Source: a virus | Strand: one strand, 5' to 3' | Virus record (IMG/VR): IMGVR_UViG_3300020204_000471 | Span: 1 to 20,149 of that record | Length of the DNA: 20,149 bases | Shown: positions 1 through 4,741 of the stretch, piece by piece | Position numbering within the stretch: position 1 is the stretch's first letter | How the letters are laid out: each line of letters begins with the position of its first letter | Program-made: the position numbers and the translations under genes | Notes under the pieces: model-generated | Database searches by the model: none | What the model was told of the DNA's origin: nothing | What the model saw: the letters and a program-made list of their open reading frames with translations, nothing else

Positions 1-185
1 TATTGGTCTACAACGAAATTATCTAACGGGGCATTTTCTTCTCGATGTGCCCACTCAAGGCAAAAATCTTTAATTTTATAATCGTTTAATGAACTGTGAC
101 CCCACATTCTAACAAAAGCAGAGGCAGCAAATTGATACCTCTCCTTAGTGTGCGGTGCCATTCCCCTTGTAATCTTTGGAGTCAT
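1..185 (-). CDS. Small conserved protein, 3' end outside window
   Basis: The first 61 codons are visible and the stop lies beyond the left edge. The start is well fixed: a strong Shine-Dalgarno sequence (GAGGAGG) sits 5 bases before the ATG. The protein begins MTPKITRGMAPHTKERYQF and is mixed charged and aromatic, with no signal peptide or membrane segment in the visible part. Its first 41 bases overlap, in another frame, the end of the 40-residue membrane protein at 145-267, and its ribosome binding site lies inside that gene, so the two are probably translationally coupled. I do not recognise a function. It belongs to the string of tiny genes downstream of gnd. Confidence 0.75.
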   Translation of the reverse strand, partial: MTPKITRGMAPHTKERYQFAASAFVRMWGHSSLNDYKIKDFCLEWAHREENAPLDNFVVDQ

Positions 186-267
186 AATATCCTCCTCGTG
201 TTCCGAAGTAAAGTGTAGATAGCACAAATGGTATTGAAACAAATAGTAATGCTTTTGCTAATAACAT
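145..267 (-). CDS. 40-residue single-span membrane protein
   Basis: The protein has an N-terminal hydrophobic segment (about residues 2-21) followed by a short hydrophilic tail, FGTRGGYYDSKDYKGNGTAH. The ATG shares a base with the stop of the gene upstream (TAATG junction), which supports a real, coupled gene despite the small size. The end overlaps the next gene by 41 bases out of frame, and that gene's ribosome binding site encodes its Arg-Gly-Gly. Tiny membrane proteins with this Gly/Tyr-rich tail are, from memory, recurrent in T4-like cyanophages. The function is unknown. An inner- or thylakoid-membrane location is inferred from the hydrophobic helix. Confidence 0.72.
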   Translation of the reverse strand: MLLAKALLFVSIPFVLSTLYFGTRGGYYDSKDYKGNGTAH

Positions 268-434
268 TACGCAAATACTCCTGGAATATAATCGATTCTT
301 TCACGAATCTCATCCAAAATAACTCCATATTCTCTAAATCTTCTATCACCAGCAATGAAACATCTTTGTCTCATCCATACTGCATCTGCAAGTAATTTAA
401 GTTCATAGTCTGAAAAATCTTTGTATCGGTCCAT
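267..434 (-). CDS. 55-residue hypothetical protein
   Basis: This small soluble charged protein begins MDRYKDFSDYELKLLADAVW and ends IDYIPGVFA. It is probably mostly helical. The ribosome binding site AGGAGT lies 6 bases before the ATG and overlaps the stop codon of gnd (TAG in TAGGAG), so translation is likely coupled to gnd. Its own stop overlaps the start of the following 40-residue membrane gene. No domain is recognised. The compact arrangement with gnd suggests one transcript. Confidence 0.75.
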   Translation of the reverse strand: MDRYKDFSDYELKLLADAVWMRQRCFIAGDRRFREYGVILDEIRERIDYIPGVFA

Positions 435-444
435 TTAAAAACTC

Positions 445-1479
445 CTATCTTACGTGATGTCCACCAAACATATAACGCATACCGTTCAAAACTTTGACTG
501 CGAAAGTGCCCAGATTGCGTGAATTAAATCTCTCAAAAAGGGCAGTAGTAATGACAGGAGCGGGTACACCAAGGTCCACAGCGGCAGAAACAGTCCAACG
601 ACCCTCACCACTATCGGAAACTCCTCCAGAGAACTGTTTAAGTTGACCATCATTCCGTAGAACATCAGCGGTAAGGTCAAGTAACCAACTACCAACAACA
701 CTACCCCTACGCCACAACTCAGCCACCTCAGCAACATCAATATCATAGCAATAACTTTCTGGATCTGCCATTGGGGCAACTTCTGCATCTCCTTCTCTGA
801 CATACTGAGCACCTGCATTAGCATTATTAATAATATTAAATCCTTCGGCATATGCTTGCATAATACCATATTCAATTCCATTATGAACCATCTTTACAAA
901 ATGTCCCGCACCAGGACCACCACAATGCAACCAACCATGCTCTGCAGAGGTTATGTCCGAGTCAAATTGAGTCCTGGGGGCAGCGTCGATTCCTGGAGAG
1001 AGGGCATCAAAAATGCTCGCACAAGTGGCGACCGCAGTATTTCCGCCACCAACCATAAGACAGTATCCACGATCCAGACCGTAAACACCACCAGAAGTAC
1101 CGCAATCAATATATTGGACACCCAACTTTGCCAGACGTTCTGCTCTTTTCCGACTGTCTTTAAAATTGCTATTGCCATGATCAATAATAATATCACCTTC
1201 ACTACAATATCGTAGTAACTCATTAATCGTCTCCTCTACTGTTTCTGCAGGAACAACCATCTGAAAGACCCCTGGTTGCTTATGACCTTCTTTGTTTCTC
1301 TTAACTACTTTAACAAGATTTTCAATATCAGTTGTAATTCCATTAACAAATCCCTTTTCAAAGGCTTCATTTGCTTTTTCATAATTCCTCCGATAACCCC
1401 AAACTTCTATGCCTGCTTTCATCATGCGGCGAGACATTCCTTCGCCCATTCTTCCTAATCCAATTAGTCCTACTTTCAT
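445..1479 (-). CDS. gnd: 6-phosphogluconate dehydrogenase, decarboxylating (phage auxiliary metabolic gene)
   Basis: This enzyme oxidises 6-phosphogluconate to ribulose-5-phosphate and CO2 with reduction of NAD(P)+, in the oxidative pentose phosphate pathway. The 344-residue protein has an N-terminal Rossmann fold with GLGRMG at residues 6-11. The substrate-binding loop is DCGTSGGVYGL, and the catalytic Lys and Asn lie in HFVKMVHNGIEY. The length fits the short bacterial Gnd form rather than the about 470-residue form. I place the start at the internal ATG 1477-1479, preceded by GGGAGAGAATT, because the Rossmann motif then sits where the family has it. The open frame continues 19 codons upstream into a zwf-like remnant (separate entry). 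Cyanophages often carry gnd, and it is thought to redirect host carbon metabolism towards NADPH and ribose-5-phosphate for nucleotide synthesis. That role is family knowledge, not visible here. Confidence 0.93.
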   Translation of the reverse strand: MKVGLIGLGRMGEGMSRRMMKAGIEVWGYRRNYEKANEAFEKGFVNGITTDIENLVKVVKRNKEGHKQPGVFQMVVPAETVEETINELLRYCSEGDIIIDHGNSNFKDSRKRAERLAKLGVQYIDCGTSGGVYGLDRGYCLMVGGGNTAVATCASIFDALSPGIDAAPRTQFDSDITSAEHGWLHCGGPGAGHFVKMVHNGIEYGIMQAYAEGFNIINNANAGAQYVREGDAEVAPMADPESYCYDIDVAEVAELWRRGSVVGSWLLDLTADVLRNDGQLKQFSGGVSDSGEGRWTVSAAVDLGVPAPVITTALFERFNSRNLGTFAVKVLNGMRYMFGGHHVR

Positions 1480-1536
1480 AATTCTCTCCCTTCTACAGAA
1501 ATCTCCAGTTGCTCCAAAAATTACTATATTTTTCAT
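1480..1536 (-). pseudogene. zwf: Remnant of glucose-6-phosphate dehydrogenase N-terminus fused in frame to gnd
   Basis: The 19 codons before the gnd start read MKNIVIFGATGDFCRRERI. This closely resembles the first residues of glucose-6-phosphate dehydrogenase, whose hallmark is (V/I)-(I/V)-F-G-A-T-G-D-L-A-x-R-K-L. Nothing else of that enzyme is present, since gnd begins immediately and in frame. The remnant's ATG lies 4 bases after the stop of the preceding gene, where a normal gene would start. zwf and gnd are neighbours in several cyanophages. I therefore infer that a zwf gene once stood here and was deleted down to its first codons. The stretch may still be translated as an N-terminal extension of Gnd, though gnd has its own ribosome binding site inside the remnant. 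Confidence 0.55.
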
Positions 1537-1540
1537 TCGT

Positions 1541-1726
1541 TTACCAATCGTCGTTTTCTTCGTGATCCCCGTTAAGTTCTCTTAGATAGTCAGTCCACCA
1601 TTGTGGGTCTTTTTGCATTTTCCAATTTGGCACTTCTTTTCCATGTTCAAAGTACCAATCTTGTATTGCTTTTTCTATAATATCTTTTGTTTCAATAATC
1701 CTCTGTCTCCTCATCAGCGTCTGCAT
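1541..1726 (-). CDS. 61-residue hypothetical protein, Trp-rich and acidic at the C-terminus
   Basis: This small soluble protein has a helical basic start (MQTLMRRQRIIETKDIIEKA) and a Trp- and acid-rich end (PQWWTDYLRELNGDHEENDDW). The open frame extends further upstream, but the ATG at 1724-1726 is chosen because a perfect GGAGG lies 6 bases before it. That site is inside the end of the upstream 63-residue membrane protein, which this gene overlaps by 35 bases out of frame. No domain is recognised. It is the last tiny gene before the zwf remnant and gnd. Confidence 0.7.
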   Translation of the reverse strand: MQTLMRRQRIIETKDIIEKAIQDWYFEHGKEVPNWKMQKDPQWWTDYLRELNGDHEENDDW

Positions 1727-1883
1727 ATGCATCCTCCAAGTAAGGTCCGTGTGGTCGTTTGGCATCTTCTCTGACATACTTTGCCTCAGATACACTTGTA
1801 GATAACCATAAAGATAGTTTCATTATTATGTAGATAATTGCTAGAGGCAAAAAACATAAGGTAAGAATAAGTGCGTGTTTCAT
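1692..1883 (-). CDS. 63-residue membrane-anchored protein with acidic tail
   Basis: A hydrophobic N-terminal stretch (about residues 4-30) is followed by a hydrophilic, strongly acidic C-terminus that includes DAYADADEETEDY. This is the layout of a small anchor protein with a soluble tail. The ATG overlaps the stop of the 29-residue gene upstream (ATGA), and no Shine-Dalgarno sequence is visible, so translation is probably coupled. The end overlaps the next gene by 35 bases. The function is unknown. Confidence 0.7.
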   Translation of the reverse strand: MKHALILTLCFLPLAIIYIIMKLSLWLSTSVSEAKYVREDAKRPHGPYLEDAYADADEETEDY

Positions 1884-1969
1884 TGTGGGTATGCGTGATT
1901 AAGTCCCCAGATAATAAAAAGTCCAATGACCCCAAATATAGTCATTGTACTAAAAAGTAAGTTTGTCAT
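1880..1969 (-). CDS. 29-residue membrane peptide
   Basis: The peptide begins MTNLLFSTMTIFGVIGLFII and ends WGLNHAYPQ, essentially one membrane helix. Despite its size it looks genuine. Its start overlaps the upstream stop (TAATG), its stop overlaps the downstream start (ATGA), and a good GGAGG lies 9 bases before the ATG. It exactly fills what would otherwise be the only gap in this cluster. No function can be assigned. Confidence 0.65.
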   Translation of the reverse strand: MTNLLFSTMTIFGVIGLFIIWGLNHAYPQ

Positions 1970-2091
1970 TACGAACTACCTCCTTCTTTGATACCGTAAA
2001 CATATCCAATAATAAGACCACACATAAACACAATAAAAATCAAAATTTGTTTTGTGAGGAACTCAATAAGTTCCTGCCATTCCATCGTCAT
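1969..2091 (-). CDS. 40-residue single-span membrane protein
   Basis: The protein starts with an amphipathic segment (MTMEWQELIEFLTKQ), has a hydrophobic helix (about residues 16-34) and ends GIKEGGSS. The frame is open further upstream, but the ATG at 2089-2091 is preceded by GAGG at 6 bases and leaves only a 29-base overlap with the previous gene. The codons of its Gly-Gly carry the ribosome binding site of the next gene. The function is unknown, and it is part of the cluster of overlapping membrane mini-genes. Confidence 0.65.
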   Translation of the reverse strand: MTMEWQELIEFLTKQILIFIVFMCGLIIGYVYGIKEGGSS

Positions 2092-2371
2092 CTTCGTCCT
2101 CATAAGTAGAGGGTTCCTCAAAAAGTTCATCCATTTTTTGTTGAAGAACTCTGCGTTGCAGTTGTTCTTCATCTTCTTCTGTAAATCTAATCACAAGTAA
2201 CGGGTCTCCTGGTTTAACATCGTTCATTTCTGGGTGTTTAACTTTTGGACTTTTCGTATACCCATTTTGAGCATTCATAATCATCCAACCTTGTACAATC
2301 ATTGATAGGGCTATACCAATAAGTATCACCCAAGGGACTAAAAATATTATGGGAGTGTAATTTTGAGCCAT
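2063..2371 (-). CDS. 102-residue membrane-anchored protein with acidic cytoplasmic tail
   Basis: The start at MAQNYTPIIFLVPWVILIGI is chosen because the first membrane helix (about residues 7-32) follows directly. The longer open frame would add 26 residues that overlap the upstream gene. After the helix comes a charged domain with KPGDPLLVIRF (53-63), a coiled-coil-like segment (64-85), and a very acidic end (YEDEDDD). No good Shine-Dalgarno sequence is visible. The start lies 25 bases inside the preceding gene, so coupling is likely. From memory, homologues with this N-terminus are conserved in cyanophage genomes without known function. Confidence 0.75.
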   Translation of the reverse strand: MAQNYTPIIFLVPWVILIGIALSMIVQGWMIMNAQNGYTKSPKVKHPEMNDVKPGDPLLVIRFTEEDEEQLQRRVLQQKMDELFEEPSTYEDEDDDGMAGTY

Positions 2372-2550
2372 GGTAGTAGGGGTGGAATAACTCCAATAAG
2401 CCTTAATAGTCCTTCGGCAAATAAAGCGAGAACTAACCAACCAACGCACATAGAAATAATGGAAGCATTTCTATTGTGCCTTCGTATAGCAGCATCAATC
2501 ATCTCCTGGACTTCAGTTCTTGTAATAAATTCTTCTTGCTCATGCATCAT
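2347..2550 (-). CDS. 67-residue membrane protein with amphipathic N-terminus
   Basis: The soluble N-terminus (MMHEQEEFITRTEVQEMIDA) is acidic and helical and leads to a basic patch (RRHNRN). A hydrophobic helix follows at about residues 31-58, and the C-terminus is Pro/Leu-rich. GGAG lies 7 bases before the ATG, and the start overlaps the upstream stop by an ATGA junction. No domain is recognised. It is consistent with a small inner-membrane protein translated together with its neighbours. Confidence 0.72.
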   Translation of the reverse strand: MMHEQEEFITRTEVQEMIDAAIRRHNRNASIISMCVGWLVLALFAEGLLRLIGVIPPLLPWLKITLP

Positions 2551-2696
2551 TTTTCATCTCCAAGAAACTTTGCAAGTGGGTCAACTTTAGTTTTCACTAT
2601 TGCACAAGCTCTTTTGTAAAACATATTGTTTGTATTGCCAGACTGTTCAAAGATTTCCTTTATCTTCACCCAATTGTCGTAGGTGCGTTGATCCAT
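2547..2696 (-). CDS. 49-residue basic hypothetical protein
   Basis: This soluble, Lys-rich protein begins MDQRTYDNWVKIKEIFEQSG and ends KTKVDPLAKFLGDEK. Its last codons encode the ribosome binding site of the next gene (GGAG in CTT GGA GAT), and its stop overlaps that gene's start. The 105 bases before it (2697-2801) hold no gene and are very AT-rich, so a promoter for the membrane-gene and gnd operon probably lies there, but no box matches well enough to annotate. No function is recognised. Confidence 0.65.
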   Translation of the reverse strand: MDQRTYDNWVKIKEIFEQSGNTNNMFYKRACAIVKTKVDPLAKFLGDEK

Positions 2697-2801
2697 AGAG
2701 TTAAGATTGAATACTATGAATAATACTAGTTATATTACTCAACATCTTCATATAAGAAGTTTGTGTTGATACAAAAATATATATTAAGAGAATATTAATT
2801 T

Positions 2802-3053
2802 TTAACGAATTTCAAAATCTAACTTTCTAATTTTTCGATTTCTTCTTGCTTCTTGGTACAGTAAATCCTCTTTTGTTAGAACATTTTTAGAGTCTTTAGA
2901 TTTATTCAAACTAATTATTTCTACTAGAGAAAGGTCTACTGCACTGATTTTTTCATTTGTAATTGTAGTCAAATTAGCACATCCACAACACTTTGTTTGT
3001 GTTGAATGAGCTTCCAACTCTGTATTACAATTTTTGCATCTTACTTTTAACAT
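2802..3053 (-). CDS. 83-residue zinc-ribbon-like protein
   Basis: The N-terminal third has a CxxC pair (MLKVRCKNCNTELEAH, Cys6 and Cys9) and a second cluster, TKCCGC, around residues 21-25. This is the pattern of a small zinc ribbon. The remainder is charged, with a Lys/Arg-rich end (EARRNRKIRKLDFEIR). From memory, proteins with this start are common in T4-like cyanophages, with no known role. Nucleic-acid or protein binding is an inference from the ribbon. The gene lies directly downstream of tRNA-Gly, and the ATG has only a weak purine-rich AAAGAA before it. Confidence 0.72.
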   Translation of the reverse strand: MLKVRCKNCNTELEAHSTQTKCCGCANLTTITNEKISAVDLSLVEIISLNKSKDSKNVLTKEDLLYQEARRNRKIRKLDFEIR

Positions 3054-3078
3054 TTCTTTATTCTATGTAACAACAATA

Positions 3079-3149
3079 ATCGGACAACGAGGATCGAACT
3101 CGTGATTTCAACTTGGAAGGATGACGTGTTACCTCTACACTATGTCCGC
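3079..3149 (-). tRNA. tRNA-Gly, anticodon UCC
   Basis: The 71 bases fold as a tRNA. The D-stem is GTGT/ACAC with the GG loop, the anticodon loop is CTTCCAA (anticodon TCC at positions 34-36), the variable loop has 4 bases, and the T-arm is ACGAG-TTCGATC-CTCGT. The acceptor stem pairs at positions 2-7 (CGGACA/TGTCCG). Two defects stand out: position 1-72 is G-A, and position 30-40 in the anticodon stem is T-T. CCA is not encoded. The tRNA would read GGA (and perhaps other GGN) codons and supplement the host pool for the AT-rich phage genome. Confidence 0.9.
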
Positions 3150-3165
3150 AATAATAATTAACAAG

Positions 3166-3192
3166 GGGGGAGAATCTACAACAAACTCCCCC
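3166..3192 (-). terminator. Intrinsic terminator after the lysozyme-like gene
   Basis: A 7-bp perfect stem (GGGGGAG/CTCCCCC) has a 13-base loop. On the minus strand it follows the lysozyme stop by about 15 bases and precedes a T-rich run (TTGTTAATTATTATT) that leads into the tRNA. The T-run is interrupted, so it may terminate only partly, or it may instead act as a processing boundary for the tRNA. Confidence 0.55.
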
Positions 3193-3207
3193 ACTATATT
3201 CAGTTTG

Positions 3208-3873
3208 TCAAACTTCTACCGTAATCAGTTTGTTAGCATATTCATTGGCATAATATGTACGTGAACCATGAATACCCCAACCAATCCAACTGTACGCATA
3301 GTCCATGTAACGATTGATAGATTTTCCAGGAGTTTTCATTCTATCTTCAATTCGTTTCCATTGAACTTCATTGGTCAGATAACGAAGTTGCGTATCGAGA
3401 GTTGATGGAGAACCACCATATCTCTTAGCAAAATCACCCAATCCATAATAACGATTGGCAGATGTCCATTGAATCAGACCATAACCACGTCCGCAGTGAT
3501 GGTACTGAGTCTTACTACCACCTTCACAAATATTAGGCACGAACATAGATTCCTGCTTAATATTCCCTAGGATGGTAGCTAGGGCGTTTCTGTCTTTGAT
3601 TCCTTGCTGTTGAAAATAATCTACAGCAAGTTGTTCATGTTCTGAACACCCTTTACAAATTAGCCTTTTCTCTTTTGGCTTTTCGGGAGCAACCTCTCGG
3701 ATTGCTGTCTTCTTTTCATCTACAAGATTCATTTCTTTAATCTCATTCAAGGATATTTTTTGCTCCACTGGTGGAGGTGATCCTTGCATCTTGTAGTTGA
3801 CGAATGGCAGTGTTGCCGCATTGGTTGTAACCGTTGCCAGAAGAGGCAGGGCTACAGTAAAGATGTTTTGCAT
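3208..3873 (-). CDS. Secreted phage tail-lysozyme-like peptidoglycan hydrolase
   Basis: The 221-residue protein has a signal-peptide-like N-terminus (MQNIFTVALPLLATVTTNAA, cleavage probably near residue 20), a Lys/Glu/Pro-rich linker (about 30-72) with a CKGC pair, and a C-terminal catalytic domain. ATILGNIKQES (99-109) with Glu108, the GRGYGLIQWT segment (128-137) and the LDTQLRYL helix (159-166) match the phage tail lysozyme fold (Phage_lysozyme2). The likely role is cleavage of the glycan of host peptidoglycan during entry or lysis, and export is inferred from the signal sequence. A structured leader and a promoter-like TATAAT precede the gene and a terminator follows. No Shine-Dalgarno sequence is visible. 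Confidence 0.82.
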   Translation of the reverse strand: MQNIFTVALPLLATVTTNAATLPFVNYKMQGSPPPVEQKISLNEIKEMNLVDEKKTAIREVAPEKPKEKRLICKGCSEHEQLAVDYFQQQGIKDRNALATILGNIKQESMFVPNICEGGSKTQYHHCGRGYGLIQWTSANRYYGLGDFAKRYGGSPSTLDTQLRYLTNEVQWKRIEDRMKTPGKSINRYMDYAYSWIGWGIHGSRTYYANEYANKLITVEV

Positions 3874-3895
3874 TAAAATTAATTGAACTCTACAT

Positions 3896-3944
3896 CCGTA
3901 TAGAGAAAGCGCACTTCCCCTTTCTCAAGGGGCAATCTCCACGG
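3896..3944 (-). promoter_or_regulatory. Structured RNA leader upstream of the lysozyme-like gene
   Basis: Nested complementarity is seen: outer CCGT/ACGG, middle GAGA/TCTC, and an inner perfect hairpin CCCCTT-GAGA-AAGGGG, separated by small internal loops. The element lies in the 131-base gene-free stretch between the 65-residue gene and the lysozyme-like gene, 23 bases before its ATG. No T-run follows, so it is unlikely to be an ordinary terminator. It may control translation or mRNA stability of a potentially toxic gene. The fold was judged by eye. Confidence 0.45.
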
Positions 3945-3979
3945 CTCTAATTTCACTTCAAAATCTCATAATATATTTC

Positions 3980-3985
3980 ATTATA
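3980..3985 (-). promoter_or_regulatory. Probable -10 box (TATAAT) for the lysozyme-like gene
   Basis: A perfect TATAAT lies about 107 bases before the lysozyme-like start, in the gene-free stretch. The expected -35 position has only TTAAGT, a weak match. The box is followed by the structured leader at 3896-3944. It would fit a host-sigma promoter, but the AT-rich background makes this uncertain. Confidence 0.4.
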
Positions 3986-4004
3986 AGTGATTATTTATTT
4001 TGAC

Positions 4005-4202
4005 TTAAAAATCGCAAAAATAACCACTTATATACCCAAGAGAAATTACTTCAAGATTTTCTTTTTGAATTACCCAATCTCGAATCTCACTATAGACACT
4101 TTCAGCATCTTTAATTCGACCCTCATCACACAATTCGTGCATACGATTAATATGCTGCTCAATTAGTGTGTTGCAAACTTTTTTAACTTTTAGGTCATTC
4201 AT
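4005..4202 (-). CDS. 65-residue hypothetical protein
   Basis: This small helical, charged protein begins MNDLKVKKVCNTLIEQHINR and ends VISLGYISGYFCDF. Its start overlaps the end of the GIY-YIG-like gene by 8 bases, so the two are probably co-translated. No membrane segment and no domain are recognised. The segment DEGRIKDAESVYSEIRDWV resembles a helical repeat, but this is too short to classify. Confidence 0.62.
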   Translation of the reverse strand: MNDLKVKKVCNTLIEQHINRMHELCDEGRIKDAESVYSEIRDWVIQKENLEVISLGYISGYFCDF

Positions 4203-4626
4203 TAAAGTAATCCTTCCGATAGTATCTTCCTAGGACATTAGAATTATAATACGCAGGAGTCCCATCGTCAAGTGCCTCAGTCAAGACGTTATTTACAAAG
4301 AGTTGTCTGGTTTCTTCATAGTTGCATTTTCCTTTTGTCTTATGGAGGCTAAGTATTCTTCTGTCACAGGATGCTTTTCCCCAAGTGTTAACATCTGCTT
4401 TAAGTTCTGGACAGGATCCGTAATACTTTTTCCAATCAGACTCTGACTTAACTTTTCTAGATTTTCCTGTTGGTTTGCGGAAACTCCAGAAATACTTTCG
4501 ACCAATATAACTACGACCAGTTTGACGGCAATGTATGAAATATACAAAACCAAAATAATCTTGAATATCAGAAGACTCAAAAATTTCCCCATTGTAGATC
4601 CAGGGATTCTCATAACTCATAACCAT
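4195..4626 (-). CDS. GIY-YIG-like endonuclease family protein
   Basis: The 143-residue protein carries GFVYF (residues 26-30) followed ten residues later by YIGRK (40-44), which is the GIY...YIG signature with the conserved Arg43. A candidate catalytic Glu lies in CNYEETRQLF (105 or 106) and an Asn in AYYNSN. Similar free-standing proteins are annotated in T4-like phages as SegE-like nucleases. The WIYNG start and SDWKKYYGSCPELKADV segment look like that family. It may nick DNA as a homing-type nuclease or serve as a domesticated nuclease. The start could be Met1 or Met3, and neither has a clear Shine-Dalgarno sequence. A CTAAATA box lies shortly upstream (about 4644-4650). Confidence 0.72.
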   Translation of the reverse strand: MVMSYENPWIYNGEIFESSDIQDYFGFVYFIHCRQTGRSYIGRKYFWSFRKPTGKSRKVKSESDWKKYYGSCPELKADVNTWGKASCDRRILSLHKTKGKCNYEETRQLFVNNVLTEALDDGTPAYYNSNVLGRYYRKDYFNE

Positions 4627-4697
4627 TAGTTTACTTTGAGCTATTTAGAACCTAGAATAATCTTGAAACTCCACAGAGTTATTTTACTCATAAAAAA

Positions 4698-4718
4698 ACA
4701 CCCCCGTCAAGAGGGTGT
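4698..4718 (-). terminator. Rho-independent terminator after the 569-residue virion protein
   Basis: The minus strand reads ACACCCTCTTGACGGGGGTGT: a stem of ACACCC with GGGTGT and one further pair past a mismatch, around a small loop. Seven T residues follow immediately. It lies 23 bases after the stop of the large gene. Confidence 0.85.
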
Positions 4719-4741
4719 AGAATTTTGTTGGGATTTAAAAA

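Noticed and set aside
486-1223. Two other-frame ORFs (131 and 90 codons, minus strand) and plus-strand ORFs inside gnd
   Set aside because: They lie within the well-supported gnd frame, have no ribosome binding sites, and translate to hydrophobic, composition-driven sequence.
2745-2762. Short palindrome cttcatataagaag in the gene-free stretch before the 49-residue gene
   Set aside because: Only a few pairs form, it is AT-rich and has no T-run. It is expected by chance in this composition.
3896-3944. Reading the structured leader as a second tRNA
   Set aside because: There is no T-arm (GTTCGA-type loop), no seven-base anticodon loop and no acceptor pairing.
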